Of a stretch of 64,000 nucleotides of DNA, positions 34,036 through 41,836 are shown piece after piece. Each line of letters opens with the position of its first letter. The first letter of the stretch is position 1. Below the pieces are notes generated by a model. The model did not search any database, was not told the origin of the DNA, and saw only the letters and a list, made by a program, of their open reading frames with translations. The position numbers and the translations under genes were made by a program. The stretch is from Desulfitobacterium_A nosdiversum (GTDB lineage Bacteria > Bacillota > Desulfitobacteriia > Desulfitobacteriales > Desulfitobacteriaceae): positions 2,108,001 through 2,172,000 of the forward strand of contig NZ_CP172056.1 in the NCBI RefSeq assembly GCF_049860565.1. Direction: 5' to 3'.

Positions 34036-34177
34036 AATTCTACCTCCGTAAATTTATACAATTAAAACAGTAAGATACACAAACGTCTAAACTATACCTT
34101 ATCTATAAGAAAAAAACAATAGATTTTCCGAACATTAATTTAGAAATATATAAAATTATTCGACTATGAGATCCATG

Positions 34178-34205
34178 TTGTCAAATCTGAAAAACATGAT
34201 ATTCT
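34178..34205 (+). promoter_or_regulatory. Probable sigma-A promoter for the LytS/LytR pair
   Basis: TTGTCA, 16-bp spacer, TATTCT, ending 32 bp before the start codon of the histidine kinase gene. The spacer is one short and the -10 has two mismatches, so moderate confidence. Confidence 0.4.
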
Positions 34206-34237
34206 CAATATAGAAGTAAAAAGATAGGAGCAAGGTC

Positions 34238-35935
34238 ATGATCTGGTTGCTTTTTGAGAGACTGGCTTTAAATACCAGTTTAATTATAACGCTGGCATAT
34301 CTTGTAAGTAAAACAAAAACCTTTAAAAAAACTTTACGAGGCAAAGCAAGCCGAAAAGATATGGTTCTGCTGATTTGCGTTTTTGGAGCAATGGGAATTG
34401 CAGGAACGTATACAGGGATTGAAATCAAAGGGGCTTTAGCCAATTCACGTGTGGTTGGAGTTGTTGCCGCAGGTTTATTAGGCGGACCTATAATGGGGCT
34501 TGGGGCAGGTCTGGTCGCCGGACTTCACAGGGTTTTGTTAGGGGGATTTACAGCACTGTCTTGCGGTGTTGCGACAATGATTGAAGGATTGTTTGCCGGT
34601 TATATCGGCCTTAAATTTCGTCATAAGAGAATTAAATGGCAGCAGTCCTTAATTGTAGGTATAGTTGCAGAAATAATCCAAATGATAGTCATTCTCGCGA
34701 TTTCACGGCCATTTACGCAGGCATGGGACTTAGTTCAAGTTATTGGGCTTCCAATGATTACAATGAACGGAATCGGTATTTCTATCTTTATCGGAGTGGT
34801 TCAAACAGCCTTGGAAGAAGAGGAGCAAATTGCAGCCTTGCAAGCGCAAAAAGCATTGCAGATTGCAAATCAAACTCTTACCATTTTACGCTTAGGTCTC
34901 AATGAAAAGACGGCTTTACAAGTCGCTCAGATTATTTTTGATCAAACGGACATGGCCGCGGTAGCATTAACTGACCGTGAAAAAATATTAGCGCACGTTG
35001 GAAAGGCTTCCGACCACCATAAAAGCGGAATGGTCATTCAAACAAGAGCGACTTGGTTAGCTTTGGAATCAGGGGGGCTAAAGTTAGCGGAGTCTCGTGA
35101 GGAAATTGGGTGCAGAGAACCGAAGTGCCCTTTATCGGCTGCATTAGTTGTTCCCTTAAGAGTGGGCAGCCAGATAATTGGAGCGCTGAAAATATACCGG
35201 GAACACGGTCAGAAGATTAGTCCTGTTGATTGGGAATTCGGTGCCGGGTTAGGGATGTTATTCTCTACGCAGCTTGAAGTAGCGGAGCTTGAAGCACGTG
35301 CTCAACTTGTGGCCAAGGCCGAGTTAAGAGCATTGCAGGCTCAAATCAATCCTCATTTCCTTTTTAATGCCATTAACACGATTGTTTCCTTTTGCCGTAC
35401 AGATGCGGAAAAGGCGCGAAAACTTCTTATCCAGTTAGGAGACTTCTTTCGAAAAAATCTTCAGAGTGGTGATAAATTTGTTACCCTTCAGGAAGAATGT
35501 GAACATGTCCGTTCATATCTTGCTATTGAACAAGCGCGTTTTTCTGATCGACTTAAGGTAGAAGAAAAGATTGAAGAGACAGCATTAAGCTGCCGCTTGC
35601 CAGGATTAACACTGCAGCCGCTCGTGGAAAATGCTCTCAAACATGGGGTTTATCCTGGAAAAGGACAAGGGGTTATTCAAATACTTGCATCGCTGGAACC
35701 TGAGAACTTAGTTATTCAGGTCAAAGATAATGGGGTAGGAATTTCTAAGGAAAAATTAGAGCAGCTTCGTAATGGGGTTAAAATCAGCACGACTGGACTT
35801 GGAATTGGGGTTCAAAATGTTGCCCAACGCTTAAAGTATGCTTACCATGATCAGGCTTGTTTTACGATTGATAGTACACAGGGCGAAGGAACTTGCGTTA
35901 CGTTAACCATTCCTAGGCAGTTTTCAGTGGAATAG
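34238..35935 (+). CDS. lytS: LytS-type sensor histidine kinase
   Basis: 565 residues; ATG after AGGAGCAAGGTC. N-terminal 5TM-5TMR_LYT membrane domain (about 1-190; GIEIKGALANSRVVGVVAAGLLGGPIMGLGAGLVAGLHR), a GAF-like domain (about 215-350, containing a Cys pair REPKCPLS), then the His_kinase domain with QAQINPHFLFNAINTIVSF (phosphoacceptor His about 373) and an ATPase domain with LVENALKHGV, VKDNGVGIS and GLGIGVQNVAQRL. Pairs with the LytTR regulator 17 bp downstream. The pair responds to membrane potential or pyruvate in studied species; the signal here is unknown and no lrgAB-like target is adjacent. Confidence 0.92.
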   Translation: MIWLLFERLALNTSLIITLAYLVSKTKTFKKTLRGKASRKDMVLLICVFGAMGIAGTYTGIEIKGALANSRVVGVVAAGLLGGPIMGLGAGLVAGLHRVLLGGFTALSCGVATMIEGLFAGYIGLKFRHKRIKWQQSLIVGIVAEIIQMIVILAISRPFTQAWDLVQVIGLPMITMNGIGISIFIGVVQTALEEEEQIAALQAQKALQIANQTLTILRLGLNEKTALQVAQIIFDQTDMAAVALTDREKILAHVGKASDHHKSGMVIQTRATWLALESGGLKLAESREEIGCREPKCPLSAALVVPLRVGSQIIGALKIYREHGQKISPVDWEFGAGLGMLFSTQLEVAELEARAQLVAKAELRALQAQINPHFLFNAINTIVSFCRTDAEKARKLLIQLGDFFRKNLQSGDKFVTLQEECEHVRSYLAIEQARFSDRLKVEEKIEETALSCRLPGLTLQPLVENALKHGVYPGKGQGVIQILASLEPENLVIQVKDNGVGISKEKLEQLRNGVKISTTGLGIGVQNVAQRLKYAYHDQACFTIDSTQGEGTCVTLTIPRQFSVE

Positions 35936-35952
35936 AGGGGGCAAAGAGAATA

Positions 35953-36807
35953 ATGAGAGTATTGATCGCTGATGACGAACGACCTGCACGGGATGAACTC
36001 AATTTTTTATTAAGGCAAATTGATGGAATAGAGATTGTAGGTGAGGCTGCCAGCGGTGAAGAGGTTATGGCTCAGGTCAAAAAACTCAACCCTGATGTAC
36101 TTTTCCTGGATATTCAACTTCCGGATGCTTCAGGAGTAGACATTGCTCGGCAATTATTCATAGAAAAATTGAATCCTGTTATTGTATTCGCAACAGCTTT
36201 TGATCAATACGCGGTTGAAGCATTTGAAGTCAATGCTGTTGATTATTTATTGAAACCGATCCATGAGGAACGCTTATCCGAGACAATTACCCGATTGCAG
36301 AAGCGTTTAGAAGGAGTAAATTCTCCTGAAGACGCACTTCCGGATCAGGAGGCAGAAACCTGCAAAATAGAGAGTGAGAACGCTTTAGAAATCAATAACC
36401 TTCAAGGGGAAATCAAAGAAGAGGGCACACCGGAAGAATTTTTAAAAAAACTCGATATGATATATTATGCTTTAAAACAGACACCTTCTAAATTAAAAAT
36501 AGAAGAGAATGGGAGAATTTATTTAATTCCGTGTTCGGAAATCCTTTATGCCACGATTGAAGACCGAGTTGTTAGGATTGTGAGCGAGCAAAAGAGTTAT
36601 TTAACCAACTATACCCTTTGTGAATTAGAAGGAATATTAGGCAATTCTTTTTTGAGGGTTCATAAAAGTTACTTAGCCAATGTCGATCGGATTGAATCGA
36701 TAATTCCGTGGTTTAATAATACGTACAATCTTATTATGAAAGATCGTCATGAAATTCCTGTGAGCAGAACTTATGTTAAAAATTTTCGCCAAAGATTAGG
36801 TTTATAA
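35953..36807 (+). CDS. lytR: LytR/LytTR-family response regulator
   Basis: 284 residues. Receiver domain (1-120) with Asp7-Asp8, phosphoacceptor Asp53 in VLFLDIQLPDASG, and VDYLLKPIHEERL; an unusually long acidic linker (about 120-180: DQEAETCKIESENALEINNLQGEIKEEGT); then a LytTR DNA-binding domain (about 185-284) with FLRVHKSYLANVDRI and EIPVSRTYVKNFRQRLGL. Start ATG after GAGGGGGCAAAGAGAATA. Co-transcribed with the kinase. Confidence 0.92.
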   Translation: MRVLIADDERPARDELNFLLRQIDGIEIVGEAASGEEVMAQVKKLNPDVLFLDIQLPDASGVDIARQLFIEKLNPVIVFATAFDQYAVEAFEVNAVDYLLKPIHEERLSETITRLQKRLEGVNSPEDALPDQEAETCKIESENALEINNLQGEIKEEGTPEEFLKKLDMIYYALKQTPSKLKIEENGRIYLIPCSEILYATIEDRVVRIVSEQKSYLTNYTLCELEGILGNSFLRVHKSYLANVDRIESIIPWFNNTYNLIMKDRHEIPVSRTYVKNFRQRLGL

Positions 36808-36832
36808 AAAATAATTCAGCTTTTCAATAGAG

Positions 36833-36876
36833 AAAGCACTCTGTTAAGTCAAACTTAATTTAACAGAGTGCTTTTT
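36833..36876 (+). terminator. Rho-independent terminator after lytR
   Basis: AAAGCACTCTGTTAA and TTAACAGAGTGCTTTTT: a 15-bp perfect stem with T tail. Confidence 0.9.
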
Positions 36877-36938
36877 ATATTTTTGTTTGGACTTAATTAT
36901 AGAATGTGTATTTCCTTTTCAATAGAATTTTCTTTTAT

Positions 36939-36948
36939 GGGAATAATA
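36939..36948 (+). promoter_or_regulatory. Candidate sigma-F -10 element upstream of dacF
   Basis: GGGAATAATA fits the forespore sigma-F -10 consensus GGNRANANTR at every defined base, 43 bp before the dacF ATG. No convincing GYWTA -35 is found 15-16 bp upstream, so this is tentative; in B. subtilis dacF is a sigma-F gene. Confidence 0.35.
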
Positions 36949-36990
36949 AAGAAAACGTAGTTAAATTTTAGTTATCAAGGAGGATTAGGA

Positions 36991-38157
36991 ATGCGTAAAG
37001 AACTGACTTTAATGCTAACGTTAATGTTGGTATTAGGAAATTTCGGAATTGTACAGGCAGCGCCCGCTCCCGTTAAACCACAGGCACAAGCGGCGGAACT
37101 AGAAACTGAGGCAGCGAGTGCGATTTTAATGGATGCTGAATCTGGCCAAATTCTCTATGAGAAAGAGCCCCATAAAGAACTCCCTCCCGCAAGTGTAACC
37201 AAGCTGATGACCATGCTCGTCGCAGCAGACGCCGTCAATTCCGGGAGAGTTAAATTAACGGATAAAGTAACGGCCAGTGAAAATGCCTGTAAGCTCGGGG
37301 GATCTCAAATCTACCTTGAACCCGGAGAGACATTTTCTCTGGAAGAGATGTTAATCTCAATCGCTGTAGGTTCTGCTAATGATGCCTGCGTTGCTGTGGC
37401 CGAACATATCAGCGGAACGCATGAAGCATTTGTCAACGAAATGAATAAAAAAGCACAGGAATTAGGCTGTAAAAATACGCATTTTGCGAATGCTTATGGG
37501 TTACCGGCAGAAGGACATTATACCAGTGCTTATGATTTAGCATTGATGGGCCGTGAAGCACTTAAATATCCGCTCGTTAAGAAATTAACCTCAACCAAAG
37601 AATACGATTTGCGCGATGGAAAGTTCAAGCTTTGGAATACGAATAAGCTTCTTTGGTGGTATCAGGGAGCCGACGGCTTTAAAACAGGATGGACAAATGA
37701 AGCGAAATATTGCTTAGCTTCCACCGTAGAGCGGGACGGGCTTCGCCTGATCGCTGTGGTTATGGGAGTTCCGCAGGTGCGGGGACATTTTGCAGAGTCT
37801 ATGAAAATTTATAATTACGGGTTTGCGAAATATGCACACAAGGAATTTGCTCCTGCCGCCCAAAAACAAGGTGTGGTTACAGTAGGGAAGGGAACGGAAG
37901 CCGAAGTCGTTGCTGTAACGGAAAAATCATTAGGTGTAACCGTAGAAAAAGGTAAAGATAAAAATATATGGGCAGAAACAAAACTCGATCCGCAAGTTGA
38001 GGCTCCCGTTCAACAAGGACAAAAGTTAGGGGAAATTCGGCTTTACCGTGAAAATGAACTTTTAAGCCAAGCTAATCTTGTTGCAGAAAAGGCGGTAGCG
38101 AAAGCCGGAATGTATCAGCAGATGACCCGTACTTTAAAAGGTGTGTTTGGCTTCTAA
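36991..38157 (+). CDS. dacF: D-alanyl-D-alanine carboxypeptidase, DacF-like
   Basis: 388 residues; ATG after AAGGAGGATTAGGA. Signal peptide (1-23, ending VQAAPA). Penicillin-binding catalytic motifs in order: PPASVTKLM (Ser68-x-x-Lys71), SAN at 128-130 in IAVGSANDA, and KTG at 231-233 in DGFKTGWTNEA; then a beta-rich C-terminal PBP5 domain (about 290-388). Trims peptide stems of cell wall and, as DacF, affects spore cortex crosslinking. It ends with its stop codon abutting the sigF stop on the other strand. In B. subtilis dacF lies directly before spoIIAA on the same strand. Confidence 0.92.
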   Translation: MRKELTLMLTLMLVLGNFGIVQAAPAPVKPQAQAAELETEAASAILMDAESGQILYEKEPHKELPPASVTKLMTMLVAADAVNSGRVKLTDKVTASENACKLGGSQIYLEPGETFSLEEMLISIAVGSANDACVAVAEHISGTHEAFVNEMNKKAQELGCKNTHFANAYGLPAEGHYTSAYDLALMGREALKYPLVKKLTSTKEYDLRDGKFKLWNTNKLLWWYQGADGFKTGWTNEAKYCLASTVERDGLRLIAVVMGVPQVRGHFAESMKIYNYGFAKYAHKEFAPAAQKQGVVTVGKGTEAEVVAVTEKSLGVTVEKGKDKNIWAETKLDPQVEAPVQQGQKLGEIRLYRENELLSQANLVAEKAVAKAGMYQQMTRTLKGVFGF

Positions 38158-38946
38158 TTATTTGGAATCAGCGGGGTTGACTTGAAGAAACTGACGGATG
38201 TGGTGTAATGCTGCCCGTTCAATTCGAGAGATTTGGACTTGCGAGAGATTGAGCTGGGCAGCTATTTCGCTTTGCGTTTTATCTTCAAAAAATCGCATGA
38301 GAAGAACCTTTTTCTCCCGCTCAGGAAGTTTATCGAGAACTTCTTTTAGGGCAATTTTCTCAAACCAACTGGGTTCGAGGTCTTTTTCAATAGGAAGCTG
38401 ATCCAAGATATAAATTGGATCAGAATCATCCTGATAAAGAGTGTCATGAATTGAGGCTGGACTTTGAACTGCCTCAAGAGCGGATACAATCTCATCACGT
38501 TCTACTCCGATTTCTTCAGCGATTTCACCAATGGTTGGTTCACGTCCGAAAGTCGATGATAGATTCTCTCGAGTACGATTTACTTTATAAACTAACTCTT
38601 TATAGGAACGCGGAACCTTTATCGGATGATCATCTCGAAGAAAACGCCGGATTTCGCCAATAATCATGGGTACGGCATAGGTTGAGAATTTTACCCCATA
38701 AGAAAAATCAAACTTATCGATAGCCTTGATCAGTCCTATTGTGCCGATTTGAAAAAGATCTTCAAGTTCATAGCCTCGGTGTGAAAAGCGTTGAACGAGG
38801 TTGAAAATGAGTTTCAGATTGCAATTAACGAGCTTGTCCCTGGAGGAGATATTTCCTTCCTTTGCCTCATGGAGAAGGCGCATCATTTCATCATCGGAAA
38901 GCAAAGGAAAACGAGGAAGATTCATTTCTGTTAAACGTTGAATCAT
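38158..38946 (-). CDS. sigF: RNA polymerase forespore sigma factor sigma-F
   Basis: 262 residues. Region 2: NLVQRFSHRGYELEDLFQIGTIGLIKAIDKFDFSYGVKFSTYAVPMIIGEIRRFLRDD; region 3 with VPRSYKELVYKVNRTRE; region 4: LPEREKKVLLMRFFEDKTQSEIAAQLNLSQVQISRIERAALHHIRQFL. The N terminus MNLPRFPLLSDDEMMRLLHEAKEGN and the operon (anti-sigma SpoIIAB 12 bp upstream, SpoIIAA before it) identify it as sigma-F rather than sigma-G. The start chosen includes MIQRLTEMN; a Met eight residues in is also possible. Encoded opposite to dacF and the spoVA genes. Confidence 0.95.
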   Translation of the reverse strand: MIQRLTEMNLPRFPLLSDDEMMRLLHEAKEGNISSRDKLVNCNLKLIFNLVQRFSHRGYELEDLFQIGTIGLIKAIDKFDFSYGVKFSTYAVPMIIGEIRRFLRDDHPIKVPRSYKELVYKVNRTRENLSSTFGREPTIGEIAEEIGVERDEIVSALEAVQSPASIHDTLYQDDSDPIYILDQLPIEKDLEPSWFEKIALKEVLDKLPEREKKVLLMRFFEDKTQSEIAAQLNLSQVQISRIERAALHHIRQFLQVNPADSK

Positions 38947-38958
38947 TTTTCGTCCCTC

Positions 38959-39396
38959 CTAATGCGTGGAGGGGTTATTTTTGTTCAGGTACTTAACCAT
39001 TGTTACAGTTGTTCCTTGAGCAACGACAGAATCAACATTTAATTCATCCATAAAGGATTGCATAAATACAAAGCCTAGTCCCATGCGTTCAGGATCCGAG
39101 CTGTAGGCTGGCTGCATTGCCTGTTCAATGTCGGAAATCCCGCATCCGCGATCACGGACAGTGATTCGTAAGGCTTCCTCATCATATTTGATATCCAAAG
39201 AGACAAGTTCCTCGCTCCTATTCCCATAACCATGAATGATTGCATTGGAGACGGCTTCAGAGATGACAACCTTTAGTTCTTCAATATCGTTCAGTGAAAG
39301 GTCAAGTTGAGCTCCGATCGAAGCGATCAGCATCCGTGCAATCCCGACGTTTTCAGCAGTACTGCTGAAGGTAAGTGCGAATTGATTTTTTTTCAT
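38959..39396 (-). CDS. spoIIAB: Anti-sigma-F factor SpoIIAB
   Basis: 145 residues. GHKL-type ATPase/kinase: N box VVISEAVSNAIIHGYGN, G1 box VRDRGCGISDIEQA, G2 region PERMGLGFVFMQSFMDEL. It binds and inhibits sigma-F and phosphorylates SpoIIAA. ATG overlaps the spoIIAA stop by 4 bp with AAAGGAAGGGTAATGCC upstream on the minus strand. Confidence 0.95.
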   Translation of the reverse strand: MKKNQFALTFSSTAENVGIARMLIASIGAQLDLSLNDIEELKVVISEAVSNAIIHGYGNRSEELVSLDIKYDEEALRITVRDRGCGISDIEQAMQPAYSSDPERMGLGFVFMQSFMDELNVDSVVAQGTTVTMVKYLNKNNPSTH

Positions 39397-39737
39397 TGGG
39401 CATTACCCTTCCTTTCTTCATCAGAAGATCCATTCTCAAAGGGAATAATCTTCGGTAACCCTGATAACTCCATGATCTTGTAAATATGAGAAGGCACCTG
39501 TTTGATAATAACTTTTCCCCCAAGCAGCATCAACTTTTTATACCGCCCTAAAATTACACCTAAGCCTGAACTGTCAACGAAGGTTACGTCATGAAGGTCT
39601 AAAATAACGGTTCGTATTCCGCGGCGATCGATTTCTGTATCGATGGCTTGGCGAAGGTCTTCTGAAGTCCTCATATCAAGTTCTCCAGCCAAACTTAAGG
39701 ACAATGTTTGACGCTCTATTTTCTTCTCGATCTGCAA
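39393..39737 (-). CDS. spoIIAA: Anti-sigma factor antagonist SpoIIAA
   Basis: 114 residues, TTG start with AGGAGGGAAT about 8 bp upstream. STAS domain with the phosphorylation-site motif FVDSSGLGVILGRYK (Ser56/Ser57, the second being equivalent to B. subtilis Ser58). Unphosphorylated SpoIIAA releases sigma-F from SpoIIAB in the forespore. First gene of the operon, preceded by a sigma-H promoter. Confidence 0.95.
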   Translation of the reverse strand: MQIEKKIERQTLSLSLAGELDMRTSEDLRQAIDTEIDRRGIRTVILDLHDVTFVDSSGLGVILGRYKKLMLLGGKVIIKQVPSHIYKIMELSGLPKIIPFENGSSDEERKGNAQ

Positions 39738-39773
39738 ACCGATTCCCTCCTATCCGAGTTCTTTCTCTGTTCA

Positions 39774-39800
39774 ATTCGACGGCATCCAGAAATTTCCTTC
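39774..39800 (-). promoter_or_regulatory. Sigma-H promoter with 0A-box-like core upstream of the spoIIA operon
   Basis: On the minus strand GAAGGAAAT, 11-bp spacer, GTCGAAT: it meets the sigma-H consensus at all defined positions with the same spacer length and identical -10 (GTCGAAT) as the spo0A promoter in this window. The GTCGAA core again fits a Spo0A box. It ends 36 bp before the TTG of spoIIAA. Confidence 0.75.
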
Positions 39801-39924
39801 ACGTCGTATGGAAAAATTTCACAGTTAACTCGTTTAAGTTGACGGGCTTTTGAATAAATTAGTCATTTAGGTTAAAACTATATATTAATTTTAATTTTAG
39901 CCGTGTTTGAAGGGAGAGATCGCT

Positions 39925-40392
39925 TTGCCAGGAAAAAGTCTTAGGCCGCCCAACCTGAATATTACCCCTGAGGAATACCAAAATTTGACGACGAAAATGA
40001 CTCCGAAACCCAATGCCCTTTTAAACTCTGTCCGTGCGTTTGTAGTAGGCGGACTGATCTGTGTTATCGGTCAATTTATTATCAATGGGCTGAATGTGGC
40101 AGGTCTGCCTCGAACAGAAGCTTCTTCAGCGGCAACGGCGATACTTATCCTGATTGGAGCTTTGCTCACCGGGCTTGGTATTTATGATGAGATAGGTAAG
40201 TATGGAGGTGCTGGTTCGATCGTCCCTGTTACGGGATTTTCGAATTCAATTGTTGCACCCGCATTAGAGTTTAAACGCGAAGGGTATGTCCTAGGTGTAG
40301 GAGCACGTCTCTTTACTATTGCAGGGCCTGTTCTCGTTTATGGAATAGCAACCTCAATTATTATCGGGATTATTTACTACTTTCTGCTTTAA
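39925..40392 (+). CDS. spoVAC: Stage V sporulation protein AC
   Basis: 155 residues from TTG at 39925 (AAGGGAGAGATCGC upstream). Integral membrane protein with three to four helices; motifs FVVGGLICVIGQFIINGL, ETGIYDEIGKYGGAGSIVPVTGFSNSIV-like GIYDEIGKYGGAGS and GPVLVYGIATS. SpoVAC is the mechanosensitive-type channel component of the dipicolinic acid (Ca-DPA) transport system in the spore inner membrane. Divergently oriented from spoIIAA; first of four spoVA genes. Confidence 0.93.
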   Translation: MPGKSLRPPNLNITPEEYQNLTTKMTPKPNALLNSVRAFVVGGLICVIGQFIINGLNVAGLPRTEASSAATAILILIGALLTGLGIYDEIGKYGGAGSIVPVTGFSNSIVAPALEFKREGYVLGVGARLFTIAGPVLVYGIATSIIIGIIYYFLL

Positions 40393-40433
40393 AGCTGCTT
40401 TAATACATTATGAAATGGGGGAAGAAAATCGGA

Positions 40434-41444
40434 ATGAACCTAAAACGCATAGGAAATCAAACAGTAACTTTCGAAAATCCTCCGGTCATTCTTTCATCCT
40501 ATTCCGTAGCCGGTCCTAAAGAAGGGCAAGGACCACTGGGAAAGACGTTTAGTAAAGTTTGGCCGGATACGATCAATGGAAATAAATCATGGGAGGTTGC
40601 GGAAAGCAAAATGCTTGAAGAAGCATTGCAGGGTGCACTCAAGCAATCGAACCTCCAGCAAAGTGAAATTGATTTTATGTTAGCTGGCGATTTGCTGAAT
40701 CAAATTATTTCATCAAATTTTGCTGCTCGAACAATGGGCTTCCCCTTTATTGGTATATTCGGTGCATGTTCAACGATGGCCTTAAGCATGGCGATAGGAA
40801 GTATGTTGATCGACGGCCAATTTGCACGAAATGTTTTAGTCGGTGTTTCCAGTCACCATGACACTGCAGAGCGGCAATTCCGCTTGCCGACAGAACATGG
40901 GAGCCAAAGACCCATGAGTGCACAATGGACGGTAACAGGAGCGGGAAGTGTAGTTCTTGCTCAATCCGGGAAAGGACCGCGTATCACTGCTGCCACTATA
41001 GGCCGGGTTCTCGATTATGGTGAAAAGGATGTCAATAATATGGGAGCGGCAATGGCCCCGGCTGTATCCGATACGATTTTGAATCATTTACAAGACTTTA
41101 ACCGAAAACCTGCGGATTACGATTTAATTGTTACGGGGGACTTAGGCAATGTGGGTCTGCAGCTTTCAAAGGAGATTCTCAAACGAAGCGGAATTGAAAT
41201 GGCTAATCAATTTAATGATTGCGGAGTTCTGATTTTTGACCCAGCGAGTCAGGATGTTCATTCCGGCGGGAGTGGCTGTGCTTGCTCCTCCATTGTTTTT
41301 GCAGGCGATATTATGCAAAAGCTGATCTCAGGTCAATATCAACGGGTATTACTTGTTGGAAGCGGCTCTTTACATAGCCCGACATCCGCTTTACAAGGGG
41401 AATCTATCCCGTGTATTGGGCATGCTGTTGTCATTGAAGCCTGA
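40434..41444 (+). CDS. spoVAD: Stage V sporulation protein AD
   Basis: 336 residues from ATG at 40434 (GGGGGAAGAAAATCGGA upstream; an ATG eight codons earlier has no site). Thiolase-like fold: GPLGKTFSKVWPDTINGNKSWEVAESKM, FGACSTMALSMAIGSMLIDG, VSSHHDTAERQFRLPTEHGSQRPMSAQWTVTGAGS, SGGSGCACSSIVFAGDI. Peripheral DPA-binding component of the SpoVA channel. Confidence 0.95.
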   Translation: MNLKRIGNQTVTFENPPVILSSYSVAGPKEGQGPLGKTFSKVWPDTINGNKSWEVAESKMLEEALQGALKQSNLQQSEIDFMLAGDLLNQIISSNFAARTMGFPFIGIFGACSTMALSMAIGSMLIDGQFARNVLVGVSSHHDTAERQFRLPTEHGSQRPMSAQWTVTGAGSVVLAQSGKGPRITAATIGRVLDYGEKDVNNMGAAMAPAVSDTILNHLQDFNRKPADYDLIVTGDLGNVGLQLSKEILKRSGIEMANQFNDCGVLIFDPASQDVHSGGSGCACSSIVFAGDIMQKLISGQYQRVLLVGSGSLHSPTSALQGESIPCIGHAVVIEA

Positions 41445-41460
41445 AAGGAGTGGAGTTCGA

Positions 41461-41823
41461 ATGTTTCAGCAAATTATTCCTGCTTTTTTGGTGGGGGGAC
41501 TGCTATGTGTCATAGGGCAGCTTCTCATGGACCTAACAAAGCCCGCATTTACGCCGGCTCATGTTTTGGTAACCTATGTAACGGGAGGAGCTATTCTCGG
41601 AGCACTCGGCCTTTATGGCCCTTTGGTGAAGTTTGCAGGAGCAGGGGCAAGTGTTCCGCTTTCGGGTTTTGGCTACCTCCTGTCTAAAGGGGCAATTGAA
41701 GGGGTTGGAAAAAGAGGGCTGCTCGGGGCTTTTTCCGGAGGCGTTGAGGCAGCAGCCGTAGGAATTGCGGCAGCTGTACTTTTTGGTTACCTCGTATCGA
41801 TTACCTTTAATCCTAAAGGATAA
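41461..41823 (+). CDS. spoVAE: Stage V sporulation protein AE (AEb type)
   Basis: 120 residues from ATG at 41461 (GAAAGGAGTGGAGTTCGA upstream); an upstream extension is out of the coding context inside spoVAD. About three to four hydrophobic segments with PAFLVGGLLCVIGQLL and KFAGAGASVPLSGFGYLLSKGAIEGVGKRGLLGAFSGG, closely parallel to SpoVAC. Component of the DPA channel. Confidence 0.93.
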   Translation: MFQQIIPAFLVGGLLCVIGQLLMDLTKPAFTPAHVLVTYVTGGAILGALGLYGPLVKFAGAGASVPLSGFGYLLSKGAIEGVGKRGLLGAFSGGVEAAAVGIAAAVLFGYLVSITFNPKG

Positions 41824-41836
41824 AGGAGGGTAAGCG

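Noticed and set aside
36808..36990. Sigma-G or sigma-E promoter for dacF
   Set aside because: No pair with acceptable spacing; only the sigma-F-like -10 is kept, with low confidence.
39840..39906. Sigma-G promoter for spoVAC
   Set aside because: TATATTA-like -10 candidates exist in an AT-rich stretch, but no -35 at 17-18 bp, so not reported.
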